A stretch of 32,998 nt of DNA from Nocardia wallacei (GCF_029868745.1 NZ_JARWOP010000364.1:1-32998), one strand, 5' to 3'. Positions 1-8,788 are shown, numbered from the stretch's first letter. Notes: generated by a model not told the origin, from the sequence alone. A program made the numbers and translations.

Positions 1-2
1 TC

Positions 3-140
3 TTCCGGATGGGCGGCGACTCGCTGAGCGCCGTCCGGCTGCGCGCCCGCATCCTGCGAGAACTGGGCGACGAACTACGGGTGCAGGACATCTTCGAGCA
101 CCGCACCGTCGCGGCCGTCGCGGCATTGTCCGCACGTCCC
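3..140 (+). CDS. NRPS peptidyl carrier protein domain, C-terminal fragment (partial)
   Basis: This frame enters from the left edge and gives about 46 residues of an acyl/peptidyl carrier domain. It begins with FRMGGDSL, the 4'-phosphopantetheine attachment motif; the modified serine is the codon at 21-23. It continues with a helix of the form VRLRARI and the typical end LRVQDIFEHRTVAAVAAL. The motif GGDS and the DIFEHRTVA ending fit a non-ribosomal peptide synthetase carrier better than a fatty-acid ACP. The reading frame then runs into a homopolymer tract and becomes meaningless proline- and arginine-rich translation, so neither end of the gene is present. Because of that tract, adjacency to the polysaccharide genes on the right cannot be trusted. 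The product of the synthetase cannot be inferred from this piece. Confidence 0.8.
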
Positions 141-174
141 CCGGGGGGGGGCCGCCCCCCCCCCCCCCCCCCCC
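141..174. other. homopolymer tract, probable assembly artefact or false join
   Basis: A run of nine G (143-151) is followed almost at once by a run of twenty C (155-174). On the left an NRPS carrier domain is read on the plus strand; on the right a beta-helix protein is read on the minus strand. Neither frame makes sense through the tract. A similar low-complexity G/C mess ends the window. This pattern is typical of low-quality ends of reads or contigs joined together, not of natural sequence. Confidence 0.8.
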
Positions 175-1425
175 GGCCCGCTCGGAAAGCCAAGCGCCGC
201 CGGGTAATACGGCCGCACCGACGGTGCCGTCGGGATCCTGGATCTGTAGCACATCGACATCGGGACGGGCGGCCTGCGCGACCACCGTCCCGGCGAAGCG
301 CGCCCCGTGCACCCGGCCCCGCCCGATGACGTGCCAGCCGTCGGGAAAGACGTGGGGGTCGATGTCGTCGTGCGATCCGGAGATCAGATTGATCGCCGTG
401 CCTTCCGGGCAGCCGGCCGGGTCGATCCGCAGCTCTGTCGGCGCGGTGTCGAGATCCGGATCGAACTGCACGTTCGCCAGGTACGGCTGACGGCAGCGGG
501 TCAGTTCCAGGCAGGTGCGCCGCGCCGCGACCTTGCAGTTGACCATGCCGAACTGCGCCGGCCCACCACTACTGCCGCCGATCGCCAGGGCGGTGTCTGC
601 CCCCTCGAACCAGACGTTGGTGAACCACCAGTCGTTGGCGGCGCCGTCGACGACGACGTGACGGTCGGTGGTGCGCGGATCCTCGTCGGACACGAATTCG
701 ACATTGCTCAGCGCTAATCCGGCGTTGTGGTCGCCGCCCGTGCCGAGCACCGACACCCGGTTGCTCGTGAATTTCGATGAGGTGACGTAGTTCTGGATGC
801 AGGAGGTGACCAGCCCGTACCCGAAGTTGTTGATGTCGCAGTTCACGAATGCCGTGCCGCCGGTGTTGGCGTCCAGCACCACTCCGCGCTGCCGGGTGTA
901 CCGGGGGAAGTTCTCGGCGAGGTGATTGCCGCGGAACACGACCGCGTCGAAGGTGCAGCGGAAGCATTCGGACAGCTGGATCGCGGTACCGGACTCGCCG
1001 GAGAGAAAGAAGCCCAGGCGGGAGAAGCGCACGCGGTGCTTGCGGCGCAGCGTGATCAGCGTCCCGTCGCCCTCGTGCACGATCGTGGTGACGTCGGCGC
1101 CGTCGCCGAGGACGGTCGCGAAATCGGGTAGCTCGGGCCAGCGGGACACGCGGTATTGCCCGGCGGGCAGGTACATCACCAGGGGGCGGTCGCCGACGGC
1201 GGCGGCCGCGGCCAGTGCGGCGGTGTCGTCGGCCCGGCCGTCGCCGACCGCGCCGAAGTCGCGGACATTGCGCGCCGCCGGTGCGTCGGTGACGTGCGGC
1301 GAACGGAATCCGGAGGCGGTGTCGTCGCCGGAGGCGCAGGCGGCGAGCGACCCGGCCGCGGCGGCGCCCAGGGTGACCGCGAGCAGTCGGCGTCGCCGGA
1401 CGCCGTCGTCCTCGGGCCGGTTCAC
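175..1425 (-). CDS. secreted right-handed beta-helix (pectate-lyase-3-like) lipoprotein, 3' end missing
   Basis: Reading from GTG at 1425 gives at least 417 residues without a stop before the homopolymer tract. The N-terminus has an arginine cluster (residues 10-13), a hydrophobic stretch and the lipobox LAAC (Cys30), so the protein is probably exported, perhaps by Tat, and lipidated. After a short linker comes NVRDFGAVGDGRADDTAAL, the signature start of Pectate_lyase_3 / glycosyl-hydrolase-28-like beta-helix proteins. The rest is rich in short N-, G- and V-containing strands, as in parallel beta-helices. The start overlaps the stop of the Wzz/kinase-like gene by 4 bp (GTGA), so it is the last gene of the exopolysaccharide operon. 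I infer that it binds, cleaves or epimerises the polymer at the cell surface. Catalytic residues cannot be assigned, so a structural role is possible. Confidence 0.8.
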
Positions 1426-2711
1426 GCCCGTCTCCCCAAGCGCACCAGGATGTTTCGCGTCGCGCTGCCCGCCGGCGTGAACGCCACCGCGCCGGTCAGT
1501 TGTGCCGCTCCGGAGCCGAGCGTGGCCAGCGCGCCGCGCACCTGCGGTGCGGTAGTCCGCCCGAGTTCCACCACGCCGAGCGTGGCATCGCAGTGGCGGG
1601 CCAGCGCGATGGCGTCGGCCGCCGCGGTGATCGGAGCGGCCTCCACGACGATGCGGTCGAATTCGCTGTGCAGCTTGGACATGATCTCGGCGAATCGCTC
1701 GGAGGCCAGCAAATCCGGTGTGCGGGAATCGATCACGCCGATCGGCAGCACGCTGATCCCCGCGTCCGGCCACGCGGCGATCGCGTCGTCGAGCGGGGCG
1801 GAGCCGCGCAGCAATTCGGCCAGGCCCGCCGCGGCCCGCACCGGCACGAGGCCGGAGTTGCCCTGCCCGGTGGTATCGGCGTCGACCAGCACCACCCGGT
1901 CGCCGGTATCGGCAAGGGTGCGAGCGAGATTCGCGGTCACCGTGGGTTGCGACCGGTCCGACAGCGAGGTGAGCAGGACGCTGGTGGTGTCGGTACCGAG
2001 ACGGGTGCGCAGCCGCCGCAACTCGCCGGGCGCGCCCGGGCGGCCGTCGTCGATGATGCCGAGGATCGGCGCGGGCAGGATCGCCGCGAGATCGCCGGAG
2101 CCGCGCAGCCTGCGGTCCAGCCGGTCGCGGACGAACGCGGCGCCGAACCCGAGGGCGAGCCCGGCGAGCACACCCAGCAGCACGGTCCGGCCGGCCTGCG
2201 GCGAACTGGGCCCGCCGGGCGTCCGCGCCGTGTCGACCACCGCGACGCGGGCGGCGGGCGCGGCGTCGACCTGGATGGTCTCCAGCTGAGCGATCAGGTG
2301 CCGGAACTGTGACACGACCTCGTCGGCCAGGATCCGGGCTCCCTCGGCGGTGCTGTCGCGCGCGGTCACCACGATGACCGTCGTCGCCGGTGGGGAGGCC
2401 GCGCCGATCCGGCCGCGCAGCGACGCGGTGGACTCGCGCAACCCGAGTTGATCCTTGACCCGCTGCGCCACCGTCTCGCTGCCCGCCAGCTCGAGATAGG
2501 ACCGCACCCGCTGCTGTGCGGCCAGGCCGCCCTGATAGGAGTCGTTGACGGAGGTCCCCGTCGCCATCGAGACATAGCACGTGCTGGACGCGGTATAGGT
2601 GACGGGCTGGGTCCGCTGATAGCCGTAGGCGGCGGCGGTGCACAGCACCAGCGCGACCAGCAGGATCGGCCAGCGCCGCCGGGTGATTCGCCAGATATCG
2701 GTCAAACCCAT
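1422..2711 (-). CDS. Wzz-like chain-length protein fused to degenerate BY-kinase-type ATPase
   Basis: The 429-residue protein has the plan of actinobacterial polysaccharide co-polymerases fused to CpsD/CapB-type tyrosine autokinases. There is a short cytoplasmic start, a membrane segment at about 15-30, an extracytoplasmic Wzz-type region, a second membrane segment at about 176-194, then a P-loop-like cytoplasmic domain. The kinase motifs are poor. The Walker A region (about 245-263) reads TSLSDRSQPTVTANLA with no GK[S/T]. Walker A' (VVLVDADTTG, 273-282) is preserved, Walker B reads RIVVEA (353-358) with Glu for Asp, and there is no tyrosine after residue 72, so no C-terminal Tyr cluster. I expect a chain-length scaffold without autokinase activity. 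The ATG start overlaps the end of the wzy-like gene by 10 bp, implying translational coupling, and the downstream gene overlaps by 4 bp. Confidence 0.82.
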   Translation of the reverse strand: MGLTDIWRITRRRWPILLVALVLCTAAAYGYQRTQPVTYTASSTCYVSMATGTSVNDSYQGGLAAQQRVRSYLELAGSETVAQRVKDQLGLRESTASLRGRIGAASPPATTVIVVTARDSTAEGARILADEVVSQFRHLIAQLETIQVDAAPAARVAVVDTARTPGGPSSPQAGRTVLLGVLAGLALGFGAAFVRDRLDRRLRGSGDLAAILPAPILGIIDDGRPGAPGELRRLRTRLGTDTTSVLLTSLSDRSQPTVTANLARTLADTGDRVVLVDADTTGQGNSGLVPVRAAAGLAELLRGSAPLDDAIAAWPDAGISVLPIGVIDSRTPDLLASERFAEIMSKLHSEFDRIVVEAAPITAAADAIALARHCDATLGVVELGRTTAPQVRGALATLGSGAAQLTGAVAFTPAGSATRNILVRLGRRA

Positions 2712-4105
2712 TGCCCTGCCCTCGTTTTCCCGGCGGCAGGCAGCGCGGCGAGCCCGATGCGGGTCGCGGTCTGCCGTCGATATTCGGCGATCAATACATA
2801 GGTGACCCAGACCAGCACCATGGCCTGGAGGTACTTGCCGAGTGTCTCGACGGTGCCGAGCATGCCGCGCTCGAACAGTACGGGCACCTCGATCACCGCG
2901 AGACCGAAGACCGGCAGCGGCACGTGCCGGCTGTAGAGGCAGCGGGACCAGATCAGCAACAGCGCGAAGGTGATCGAAACCCCCAGTGCCACACCGCCGT
3001 ACCCGCCCAGCACGTAGCCTTCGCTGATATTGCCCTCCGCCAGCGACACCGACACCTTGCCCATGTCCACCGATCCGCCGCGCACCTGCTCGGCCCACGC
3101 CGCCCCGGAACGGAACTTCTCGGCGCCGAGCAACTGGGACGGGATCAGGCTCTGCACGGCGTGCTGTGCCACCTCGGTCGGGGTCAGCCACGAGTGCGGA
3201 CCGGCGTAGTAGGCGTCGGTGGCGGCCTCCAGTCCGTCGAAGCGGCGCAGCAGGCTGAGCAGCGGGCGAATCGCCTCGGGATAGCTCGAATCGGTGACGG
3301 CGGCGTCGGCTTTCGTCGCCGGTGTGGCCTTCAACCCTTGCAACCAGCCGAACGCGCCGATGCCCAGCACCGTGATCGCCAGCACCGCCGCCACCTTCAG
3401 CCGGGTCCATCCGGTCATCGCGCAGCGGACGGCGATGGCCAGCGCGGCGCCCATGATCGGGGTCTTCGACTGCACGGCGACGGTCCACAGCAGTTCGCCG
3501 AGGGTGAGCGCGCCGATGATCAGCACTGTGGTGCGGGGGTTGGCGGGCCGCGCGTACACGATGATTCCGACGGCGCCGAGCGTGGCGAGGATGGTGACGA
3601 GATTGATGATCGGGTTGGGGCTCTCCAATTCGCCCGCGCGGCCGTTGTTCCCGGTCGTCACGGCGGCCAGCCTGCCCAGCGTCCCGAGGACATAGAGCAC
3701 GCACATGGTCTGGATGAATGCCGGGTCGCGTGCGAAAAATGCTTCCCCCGTGCCCGAATCCGACGCGGACGGTTCGCGACTCCGGCGACGGCGCGTCCAG
3801 ATCGCGTACGCCACAACCAGTCCCGCGTACAGCCACAGACCGAACACCACCGGGCGCAGCACCAGGGCGATGCCGTGGTCATACCCCAGCACGGCCAGGC
3901 GCGGATCGGGAACGTTGTCGCCGTAGTGCGGATCGGGTTGCACCCACAGCAGCACCACCGGCCGCGCCACGTAGGACAGTGCCCACTGCGCGGCCTGTGC
4001 GACGAGGAAGACGCGGATCGGACCGGGCAGCCACATCCCGGCGACCACGATGCTCGCCAATGCCCCTGCGACGAGGGATACTTCGAGCGGCGTCGCGCCA
4101 ATCAC
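2702..4105 (-). CDS. Wzy-like O-antigen/exopolysaccharide polymerase, polytopic membrane protein
   Basis: This 467-residue protein has about ten or more hydrophobic segments. A large outside loop lies in the C-terminal half (around VQSLIPSQLLGAEKF and SVSLAEGNISEGYVLGG), the usual plan of Wzy polymerases, which join lipid-linked repeat units on the outer face of the membrane. Wzy proteins share little sequence, so the call rests on topology, size and position between a glycosyltransferase and the Wzz-like gene, with a flippase two genes upstream. I chose the GTG at 4105 because AAGGA lies 6 nt before it and the longer frame upstream runs into the preceding glycosyltransferase gene. It starts 44 nt after that gene ends, the largest gap in this operon. 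An O-antigen-ligase role is the main alternative. Confidence 0.72.
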   Translation of the reverse strand: MIGATPLEVSLVAGALASIVVAGMWLPGPIRVFLVAQAAQWALSYVARPVVLLWVQPDPHYGDNVPDPRLAVLGYDHGIALVLRPVVFGLWLYAGLVVAYAIWTRRRRSREPSASDSGTGEAFFARDPAFIQTMCVLYVLGTLGRLAAVTTGNNGRAGELESPNPIINLVTILATLGAVGIIVYARPANPRTTVLIIGALTLGELLWTVAVQSKTPIMGAALAIAVRCAMTGWTRLKVAAVLAITVLGIGAFGWLQGLKATPATKADAAVTDSSYPEAIRPLLSLLRRFDGLEAATDAYYAGPHSWLTPTEVAQHAVQSLIPSQLLGAEKFRSGAAWAEQVRGGSVDMGKVSVSLAEGNISEGYVLGGYGGVALGVSITFALLLIWSRCLYSRHVPLPVFGLAVIEVPVLFERGMLGTVETLGKYLQAMVLVWVTYVLIAEYRRQTATRIGLAALPAAGKTRAGQWV

Positions 4106-4149
4106 CCCATGTCCTTCATCACCCGTATGTCGCGTGCGCGGCCGCGCCG

Positions 4150-5154
4150 TTACCCGATCGCCTCGATGATCTCGGCGGCTCGGTCGGCGTAACGGTTGTG
4201 TCCGGCCGTGATGCGGCGGTGGCCGGCCTCGGCCACCTTCGCGGCCTGGCCCGGATGGCGCGCACAGCGTTCCAGGATCGCGCGCAGTTCGGCGGGCGAG
4301 GAGAACAGGAAACATTCCGACTCTTCGGTCAGCAGCCGGGCATGCTCGTCGGTCCGTTCACCGACGAAAAGCCCACCGGCGGCGGGAATCTCGAAGCTGC
4401 GGCAGGTATGGGTATCCCGGTTGGCCGAGTTGAGCAGCACCAGATTCGCGGTCACCGCCGCGACGGCCGCCGAGAAGTGCTCACCGTAGACCGGGCCGCG
4501 CACGGTGGCCCCGCTGCGCCACAAGCCCGGCACGCGGCGCCAGCCGGGGCCGTAGATCGCCAGTGCCGCACCGTAATCGCGGGCGAGAGCGCTCAGCAGT
4601 CCGGTGCGGTCGGGGCGGCGGGCGCCGATGAATCCGGCCAGGAACCGGTCCGGTCCGCGCCGTGCGCACGGGCGATGCCAGGCCGGGTCGTAGGCGCTGG
4701 CGACGTAGGTGACGGCCCGGGCGCCGCGCTCGCGCATTTCGCCCACATTGTGCCGTTTGGTGGTGACCACGAGATCCCATTCCGCTTCGTACCGGAGGTA
4801 ATCGGCGCTGATGTTCTCGGGATTGGCGACGTCGTCGGGGCTGTAATGCACGCGCAAGGCTGCGGGGACCGACAGCAGCCGGGCTTGATCGAGATGTACG
4901 GCCTTGAAGGCGAACAGCAGGTCCGGCACGAAATCCGCGGCGAGCGCGTCGATCTCGTCGTGCACGCCCGATACGGTCCAGGGCGCGCGCCGCCGCGCCA
5001 GCTTGGCGTACACCCACGGCGGCGACAGCCGGCCCGGCAGCGTGACCGCCGTGGTGTCCACGACCACCACCTCGTGCCCGGCCCGGCGGAAGCCGTCGGC
5101 CAGCGAGCGCGCGTTGCTGCCCACCCAGTCGTCGCCCACGTACAGGATTCTCAT
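4150..5154 (-). CDS. CgeB-like family glycosyltransferase
   Basis: The 334-residue protein begins MRILYVGDDW, a GT-B first strand, and ends with the donor-binding region of the Glyco_trans_1_2/CgeB type: TCRSFEIPAAGGLFVGERT, then a stretch equivalent to 'y.d.eel' before the last helices. GT-B enzymes of this type transfer a sugar from a nucleotide donor to a growing glycan on the cytoplasmic face. No signal or membrane segment is visible. ATG at 5154 overlaps the flippase stop by 4 bp (ATGA), so the two are translationally coupled. It is probably one of three glycosyltransferases that build the repeat unit in this operon; donor and acceptor cannot be told from sequence. Confidence 0.82.
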   Translation of the reverse strand: MRILYVGDDWVGSNARSLADGFRRAGHEVVVVDTTAVTLPGRLSPPWVYAKLARRRAPWTVSGVHDEIDALAADFVPDLLFAFKAVHLDQARLLSVPAALRVHYSPDDVANPENISADYLRYEAEWDLVVTTKRHNVGEMRERGARAVTYVASAYDPAWHRPCARRGPDRFLAGFIGARRPDRTGLLSALARDYGAALAIYGPGWRRVPGLWRSGATVRGPVYGEHFSAAVAAVTANLVLLNSANRDTHTCRSFEIPAAGGLFVGERTDEHARLLTEESECFLFSSPAELRAILERCARHPGQAAKVAEAGHRRITAGHNRYADRAAEIIEAIG

Positions 5155-6485
5155 CGTCGTTCTCCCTCGCCGGTGGGCACCGGGACCGGTGCGGTGTCGC
5201 CTTGCCGCGCGCCGCGTTCCCGGACGATCAGCCACCGCACCCGGACGAGGTACCACAGCGCGACCGTCACCTCGGCGCCGACCGTGCCGTATACCAGCGT
5301 CCAGACCGATTCGGTCCGCACGGCCACGACGAGCGCCCCGGCCGCGACGCAGGTTCCGATAATCGCGCCGATCAACACCCCGGCGGTGTCCTGCCGCACC
5401 GGCAGCACCGCGGTCGTCACCAGCGAGGTGATCGTGGTGGCGGGCAGGATGAGCACCTCCACCCGCAGCAGCGGCACCGCGTCGGCGAACTCGCTGCCGA
5501 ACATCACGTGCACCAGCATCGGCGCCAGCGCCCAGACGGCGAGCATCGCCACTACGGCGACGCTCAGGCAGGCGACCAACGATCGAATGGCGTTGTGCCA
5601 GAACACCTTCTCCCCGCTGCGCCGCGCCATCCGGGGCAGCAGCGCGAAGCCGATCGGGTCCAGTAAGGACTGGATGGCGCGGACGAGCCGGTCCCCGGCG
5701 GAGTACAGGCCCAGCGACGCGGCGTCGAGCACCGCCGAGTACACCGCCGCGGAACCCTGGCCGTAGCTGGTCACCAGGGCTCGGGAGGTCAGCACGGGTG
5801 CGCCCGTCCGGAGGATGCGCCGCACATCGCCGGGTCGCCCCGGAATCCCGTAGCAGCGCAGGGCATCCCACCATGTCAGCGCCACCGTCAGCACCGACGA
5901 CACCAGCAGGCACAACAGCGCCACCGACGCGTTGGGAAAGTGCGGGAGCAGCGCGATCAGCAGCACCAGATAGCCGATCCGCCCCGCCCCCTGGTACAGC
6001 GTGGACGCGCCGAACCGGCCCTGCCCGATCAGCAGCCAATCCTCCGAGATCGACCAGAACCCACCGGTGAACAGCCCCAGCAGGATCATGTGCAGCGCCG
6101 CGGGCACACCGAGGACCAGACCGCCGACCAACGCCAGTCCCAACAGGCTCAGCGTGATGACGCGGATGACGAGATAGGTGCCGCGCAGACGACCGATGTC
6201 GTTCGATTCGCCCGGTGTGTCATGCACTTTCGCGGCCAGGAACGAGGTGATGCCCAGATCGACGGCGAGCGAGCCGATGAAATACGCCGACATGCCGATG
6301 GCCAGCAGGCCGACACCGTGCGGCCCGAGCAGCCGCGAGATGAGCGGCAGCGTCACCACCGTGATCAGGTACTGGCCGTACTTGCCGAAACTGACGTAAC
6401 CGATATCGCGCAGCACCGCGCCCAGCCCGTGCTTCACGGGTTTGGGAGGGCGGCGCGCCGGGTCGCCGGGGTCGGATTCAGTCAC
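5151..6485 (-). CDS. Wzx-type polysaccharide flippase (MOP superfamily)
   Basis: The 444-residue polytopic protein has about twelve to fourteen hydrophobic segments. Its N-terminus (GYVSFGKYGQYLITVVTLPLI, shown in part: then SRLLGPHGVGLLAIG) is the hallmark of the polysaccharide_synt family: 'yig..l...i.f.li.rllgp..yG'. These proteins move undecaprenyl-linked repeat units across the membrane. The GTG start at 6485 overlaps the upstream GT4 gene by 8 bp and its end overlaps the next glycosyltransferase by 4 bp. With a priming transferase at 19,918, a Wzy-like and a Wzz-like protein, this completes a Wzx/Wzy-dependent pathway. Confidence 0.88.
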   Translation of the reverse strand: MTESDPGDPARRPPKPVKHGLGAVLRDIGYVSFGKYGQYLITVVTLPLISRLLGPHGVGLLAIGMSAYFIGSLAVDLGITSFLAAKVHDTPGESNDIGRLRGTYLVIRVITLSLLGLALVGGLVLGVPAALHMILLGLFTGGFWSISEDWLLIGQGRFGASTLYQGAGRIGYLVLLIALLPHFPNASVALLCLLVSSVLTVALTWWDALRCYGIPGRPGDVRRILRTGAPVLTSRALVTSYGQGSAAVYSAVLDAASLGLYSAGDRLVRAIQSLLDPIGFALLPRMARRSGEKVFWHNAIRSLVACLSVAVVAMLAVWALAPMLVHVMFGSEFADAVPLLRVEVLILPATTITSLVTTAVLPVRQDTAGVLIGAIIGTCVAAGALVVAVRTESVWTLVYGTVGAEVTVALWYLVRVRWLIVRERGARQGDTAPVPVPTGEGERR

Positions 6486-7620
6486 GTCGCCCTCGCTGTT
6501 CTGTCACCGAGGTCAGCAGCCCCGCGACGACGCGGGCGGTCTCGGTGATGTCGAATCGCTGCGCGCGAATCCGGGCGGCGTCGGCGAGTTTCGCGCGCAA
6601 TTCGGTGTCTTCGATGAGCCGGTCCAGCGCGGCGGTCAGCGCGCGCTCGTCGCCGGCGGCGACCAGCAGTCCGTTCACGCCGGATTCGATTATCTCCGCC
6701 GGGCCGCCGGGCCGGGTGGCGATCACGGCGCAGCCGGCCCGCATCCCCTCGACGACGACCTGCCCGAACGGCTCCGGCAGCACAGAGCAATGGACCAGGA
6801 TATCCGCCTGTGCCAGTAGGCTTTCCGGGTCCTCGACGTGCCCGGTGGAGGTCACCGGTAGATCCAGTGCGGCGGCCAGCCGTTCCAGTCCGGCCCGGTA
6901 GGGCTCCTCGTCGAAGAAGGCGCCGCCGATCAGCAGGATGCGGGCGGGGCGAATGCGGGTCCGGGCGACGGCGCGCAGGAAGACGTCCTGCCCCTTCCAC
7001 GGGGCCAGCCGCCCGACCACGGCGACGACGGTCTCCGGCGGCGGGCGCGGCGCGGCGCGGGCCTCGGGCGCGCGCGGCTCGAGACCGGGGTAGGCGACGA
7101 CGGCCGGTTTGCGCCCGGTACACAGGGATTCGAGTGTCGTGCGGCTGTTCGCGAGGTAGCCGTGCGCGGCGAGGCGGCCGAGCAGGCGCAGCAGCGGGGC
7201 GAGCCGCCGGCCGAAATAATCCGGGGTGATCCGGTCGTGTACCTGCCAGATCAGCGGTATCCGGGCGCGCCGGGCCGCCACAGCGCCCATGAGCAGCGCC
7301 TTGGTGCTCTGCGCGATCAGCACCGACGCCTCCAGCCGCCGCGCGGTGGCGCCCAACTCCCAGCCCACTCGCACCAGGGCGATCGCACCGGCGAGCAGGC
7401 GGCGCGGGCCCGCCGTCGCGATGGTCACCGCGCGGCTGTCGAAGTCGTTGCGCAGCAAGCGGGTTTCGATACCGCGGGCGCGCGTGCGCTCGACCATCGG
7501 CCCGTCCGCGGTGTAGACGACGGCGGTGTCGCACCGCTCGCGCAGGGCCGCGGCCAGCCGGAGCATGGCCAGTTCGGCGCCGGACGGTGCCGCGGTGTGC
7601 GCGACGAACACCGCCTTCAC
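6478..7620 (-). CDS. GT4-family glycosyltransferase
   Basis: The 380-residue GT-B protein starts VKAVFVAHTAAPSGAELAML, the glycogen-synthase-like glycine-rich loop of group 1 transferases. Its C-terminal half has VVGRLAPWKGQDVF, and then the donor-site EX7E motif in EPFGQVVVEGM, followed by GCAVIATRPGGPAEII. GTG at 7620 was taken as the start because it overlaps the upstream gene's stop as GTGA; longer frames run back into that gene. The product is cytoplasmic or membrane-peripheral and should add a sugar to the lipid-linked repeat unit. Specificity is unknown. Confidence 0.88.
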   Translation of the reverse strand: MKAVFVAHTAAPSGAELAMLRLAAALRERCDTAVVYTADGPMVERTRARGIETRLLRNDFDSRAVTIATAGPRRLLAGAIALVRVGWELGATARRLEASVLIAQSTKALLMGAVAARRARIPLIWQVHDRITPDYFGRRLAPLLRLLGRLAAHGYLANSRTTLESLCTGRKPAVVAYPGLEPRAPEARAAPRPPPETVVAVVGRLAPWKGQDVFLRAVARTRIRPARILLIGGAFFDEEPYRAGLERLAAALDLPVTSTGHVEDPESLLAQADILVHCSVLPEPFGQVVVEGMRAGCAVIATRPGGPAEIIESGVNGLLVAAGDERALTAALDRLIEDTELRAKLADAARIRAQRFDITETARVVAGLLTSVTEQRGRRD

Positions 7621-8732
7621 GGCGCGGCCAGTTCCCGATAGAGGTCGATGTGGCGGCGGGCCGCGGTGTCCCACGAGAACGATTCGGCGTGTGCGCGGCA
7701 CTGTTTCGCGGTGGGGACGCCGCCGTCGAGGGCCTCGGTGAGCCGGTCGGCGAGTGCCTCGGGATCGCCCGGCGCGACGATGAGCGTGGGATCCAGGCCC
7801 CGGACCGAATCGGGCAGCCCGCCACAGCCGGAGACGATGGGCGCGCGGCCGGCGGCGAGCGATTCGAGAGCGATCAGACCGAAGCCCTCGAGCGTATGGG
7901 AGGGCACCACGGTGCACCAGGCCCGCGCGTAGAGGTCGGACAGCCGGTCGTCTGGGACGCGGCCGGTGAATTCGATGGTCGGTTGCCCGGCGGCCGCGGC
8001 GCGGAGTTCCGCTGCGGCGGAGCCGGTTCCGACGATGGTCAAGCGCGCGCCGGGGTGCCGGTCGAGGACCGCGGGCCAGCAGTCGATCAGGGTGCCGATG
8101 CCCATGCGACGTTCCAGTCGGCGCACGCACAGCACCCGTGGCGCGTCGGTCGGGATGTCGGTGGCGGCGAACCGATCCAGGTCCACGCCCGGCGCGATCA
8201 CGGTGATCCGGTCCGCGCGCACCCGGTAGTCGGTCGTCAGCAGGTCGCGAAAGTGGTTCGACAGCACGACGAAACGGTCTGCTCGTGCGTAGCGGAGGCG
8301 TTCGAGCAGGTACTTGGTACGCACCGCTCCGTCACTCGCCCCGGCCGTGCGGCTCTCCGCGGCCCAGGGGCCGTGGAAGTGGACGACCAGCGGTCCGGTC
8401 GTAGGGGGACCGTAGAGGCAGAAATGCCGGTCCACGATCGTGGCGGCGGGGGAGAGGTCGAGGAACGCTCGCGCGGCACGGCGCGCGGCGCCGCCGCCGG
8501 TCGGGCCCCACGTGCGGCCGCCGTCGGGGGCGTCGCCGAAAGCCGTTGCGGTGACCGCTGTCTCAGGGCACGCGCGCAGGGCGCTGTGCAGATCGGTGAA
8601 GTACCGGTTCAGCCCGCCGGGGGCCGCCGCGAACCACTCCGATCCGGTCATGTGTACCCGTAGTGGAAGTGGACCCACGCCGAACCCCCGCGCATTGTTC
8701 ACCGGGACGATCACGGTCGTGATCGCCTCCAT
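7617..8732 (-). CDS. GT4-family glycosyltransferase, first gene of the exopolysaccharide operon
   Basis: The 371-residue protein is a GT-B transferase. The N-terminal domain carries RVHMTGSEWFAAAPGGLNRY (acceptor-side loop), and the C-terminal domain has VRRLERRMGIGTLI and the EX7E motif within LEGFGLIALESLAAG. The ATG at 8732 gives a short lead before the first conserved strand and has an AGGGG right against it, which is poorly spaced; GTG codons a little downstream could be used instead. A TANNNT hexamer (TAGACT, 8750-8745 on the minus strand) ends 12 nt before the start codon and could serve as the operon's -10 box. A strong dyad at 8760-8788 separates it from padR. Confidence 0.85.
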   Translation of the reverse strand: MEAITTVIVPVNNARGFGVGPLPLRVHMTGSEWFAAAPGGLNRYFTDLHSALRACPETAVTATAFGDAPDGGRTWGPTGGGAARRAARAFLDLSPAATIVDRHFCLYGPPTTGPLVVHFHGPWAAESRTAGASDGAVRTKYLLERLRYARADRFVVLSNHFRDLLTTDYRVRADRITVIAPGVDLDRFAATDIPTDAPRVLCVRRLERRMGIGTLIDCWPAVLDRHPGARLTIVGTGSAAAELRAAAAGQPTIEFTGRVPDDRLSDLYARAWCTVVPSHTLEGFGLIALESLAAGRAPIVSGCGGLPDSVRGLDPTLIVAPGDPEALADRLTEALDGGVPTAKQCRAHAESFSWDTAARRHIDLYRELAAP

Positions 8733-8759
8733 CCCCTGGATGAGAGTCTAGGCGCATTC

Positions 8760-8788
8760 GGCCGTCCCGCAGTGCGCGAAGGACGGCC
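8760..8788 (-). terminator. 8-bp perfect hairpin between padR and the exopolysaccharide operon
   Basis: GGCCGTCC (8760-8767) pairs with GGACGGCC (8781-8788) across a 13-nt loop. It lies 44 nt beyond the padR stop and 28 nt before the first glycosyltransferase, both on the minus strand. There is no T-tract, so it could be a terminator of padR, a leader structure, or an operator in the -35/spacer region of the operon promoter. Confidence 0.45.

Noticed and set aside
9..329. 106-codon frame continuing the NRPS carrier domain
   Set aside because: After residue 44 or so it reads through the homopolymer tract and then antisense to the beta-helix gene, so the extension is artefactual.
1156..2289. 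377-codon plus-strand frame over the Wzz/kinase gene
   Set aside because: Antisense shadow: Ser/Arg/Ala-rich translation without any domain, lying wholly over the minus-strand genes with clear family motifs.
2711..4192. 493-codon plus-strand frame over the wzy-like gene
   Set aside because: Gln/His/Gly/Arg-rich shadow typical of GC-rich antisense; the minus strand encodes a consistent polytopic membrane protein.
3718..5766. 682-codon plus-strand frame
   Set aside because: Spans several minus-strand genes, including overlapping stop and start codons of the operon, and has no recognisable domain.
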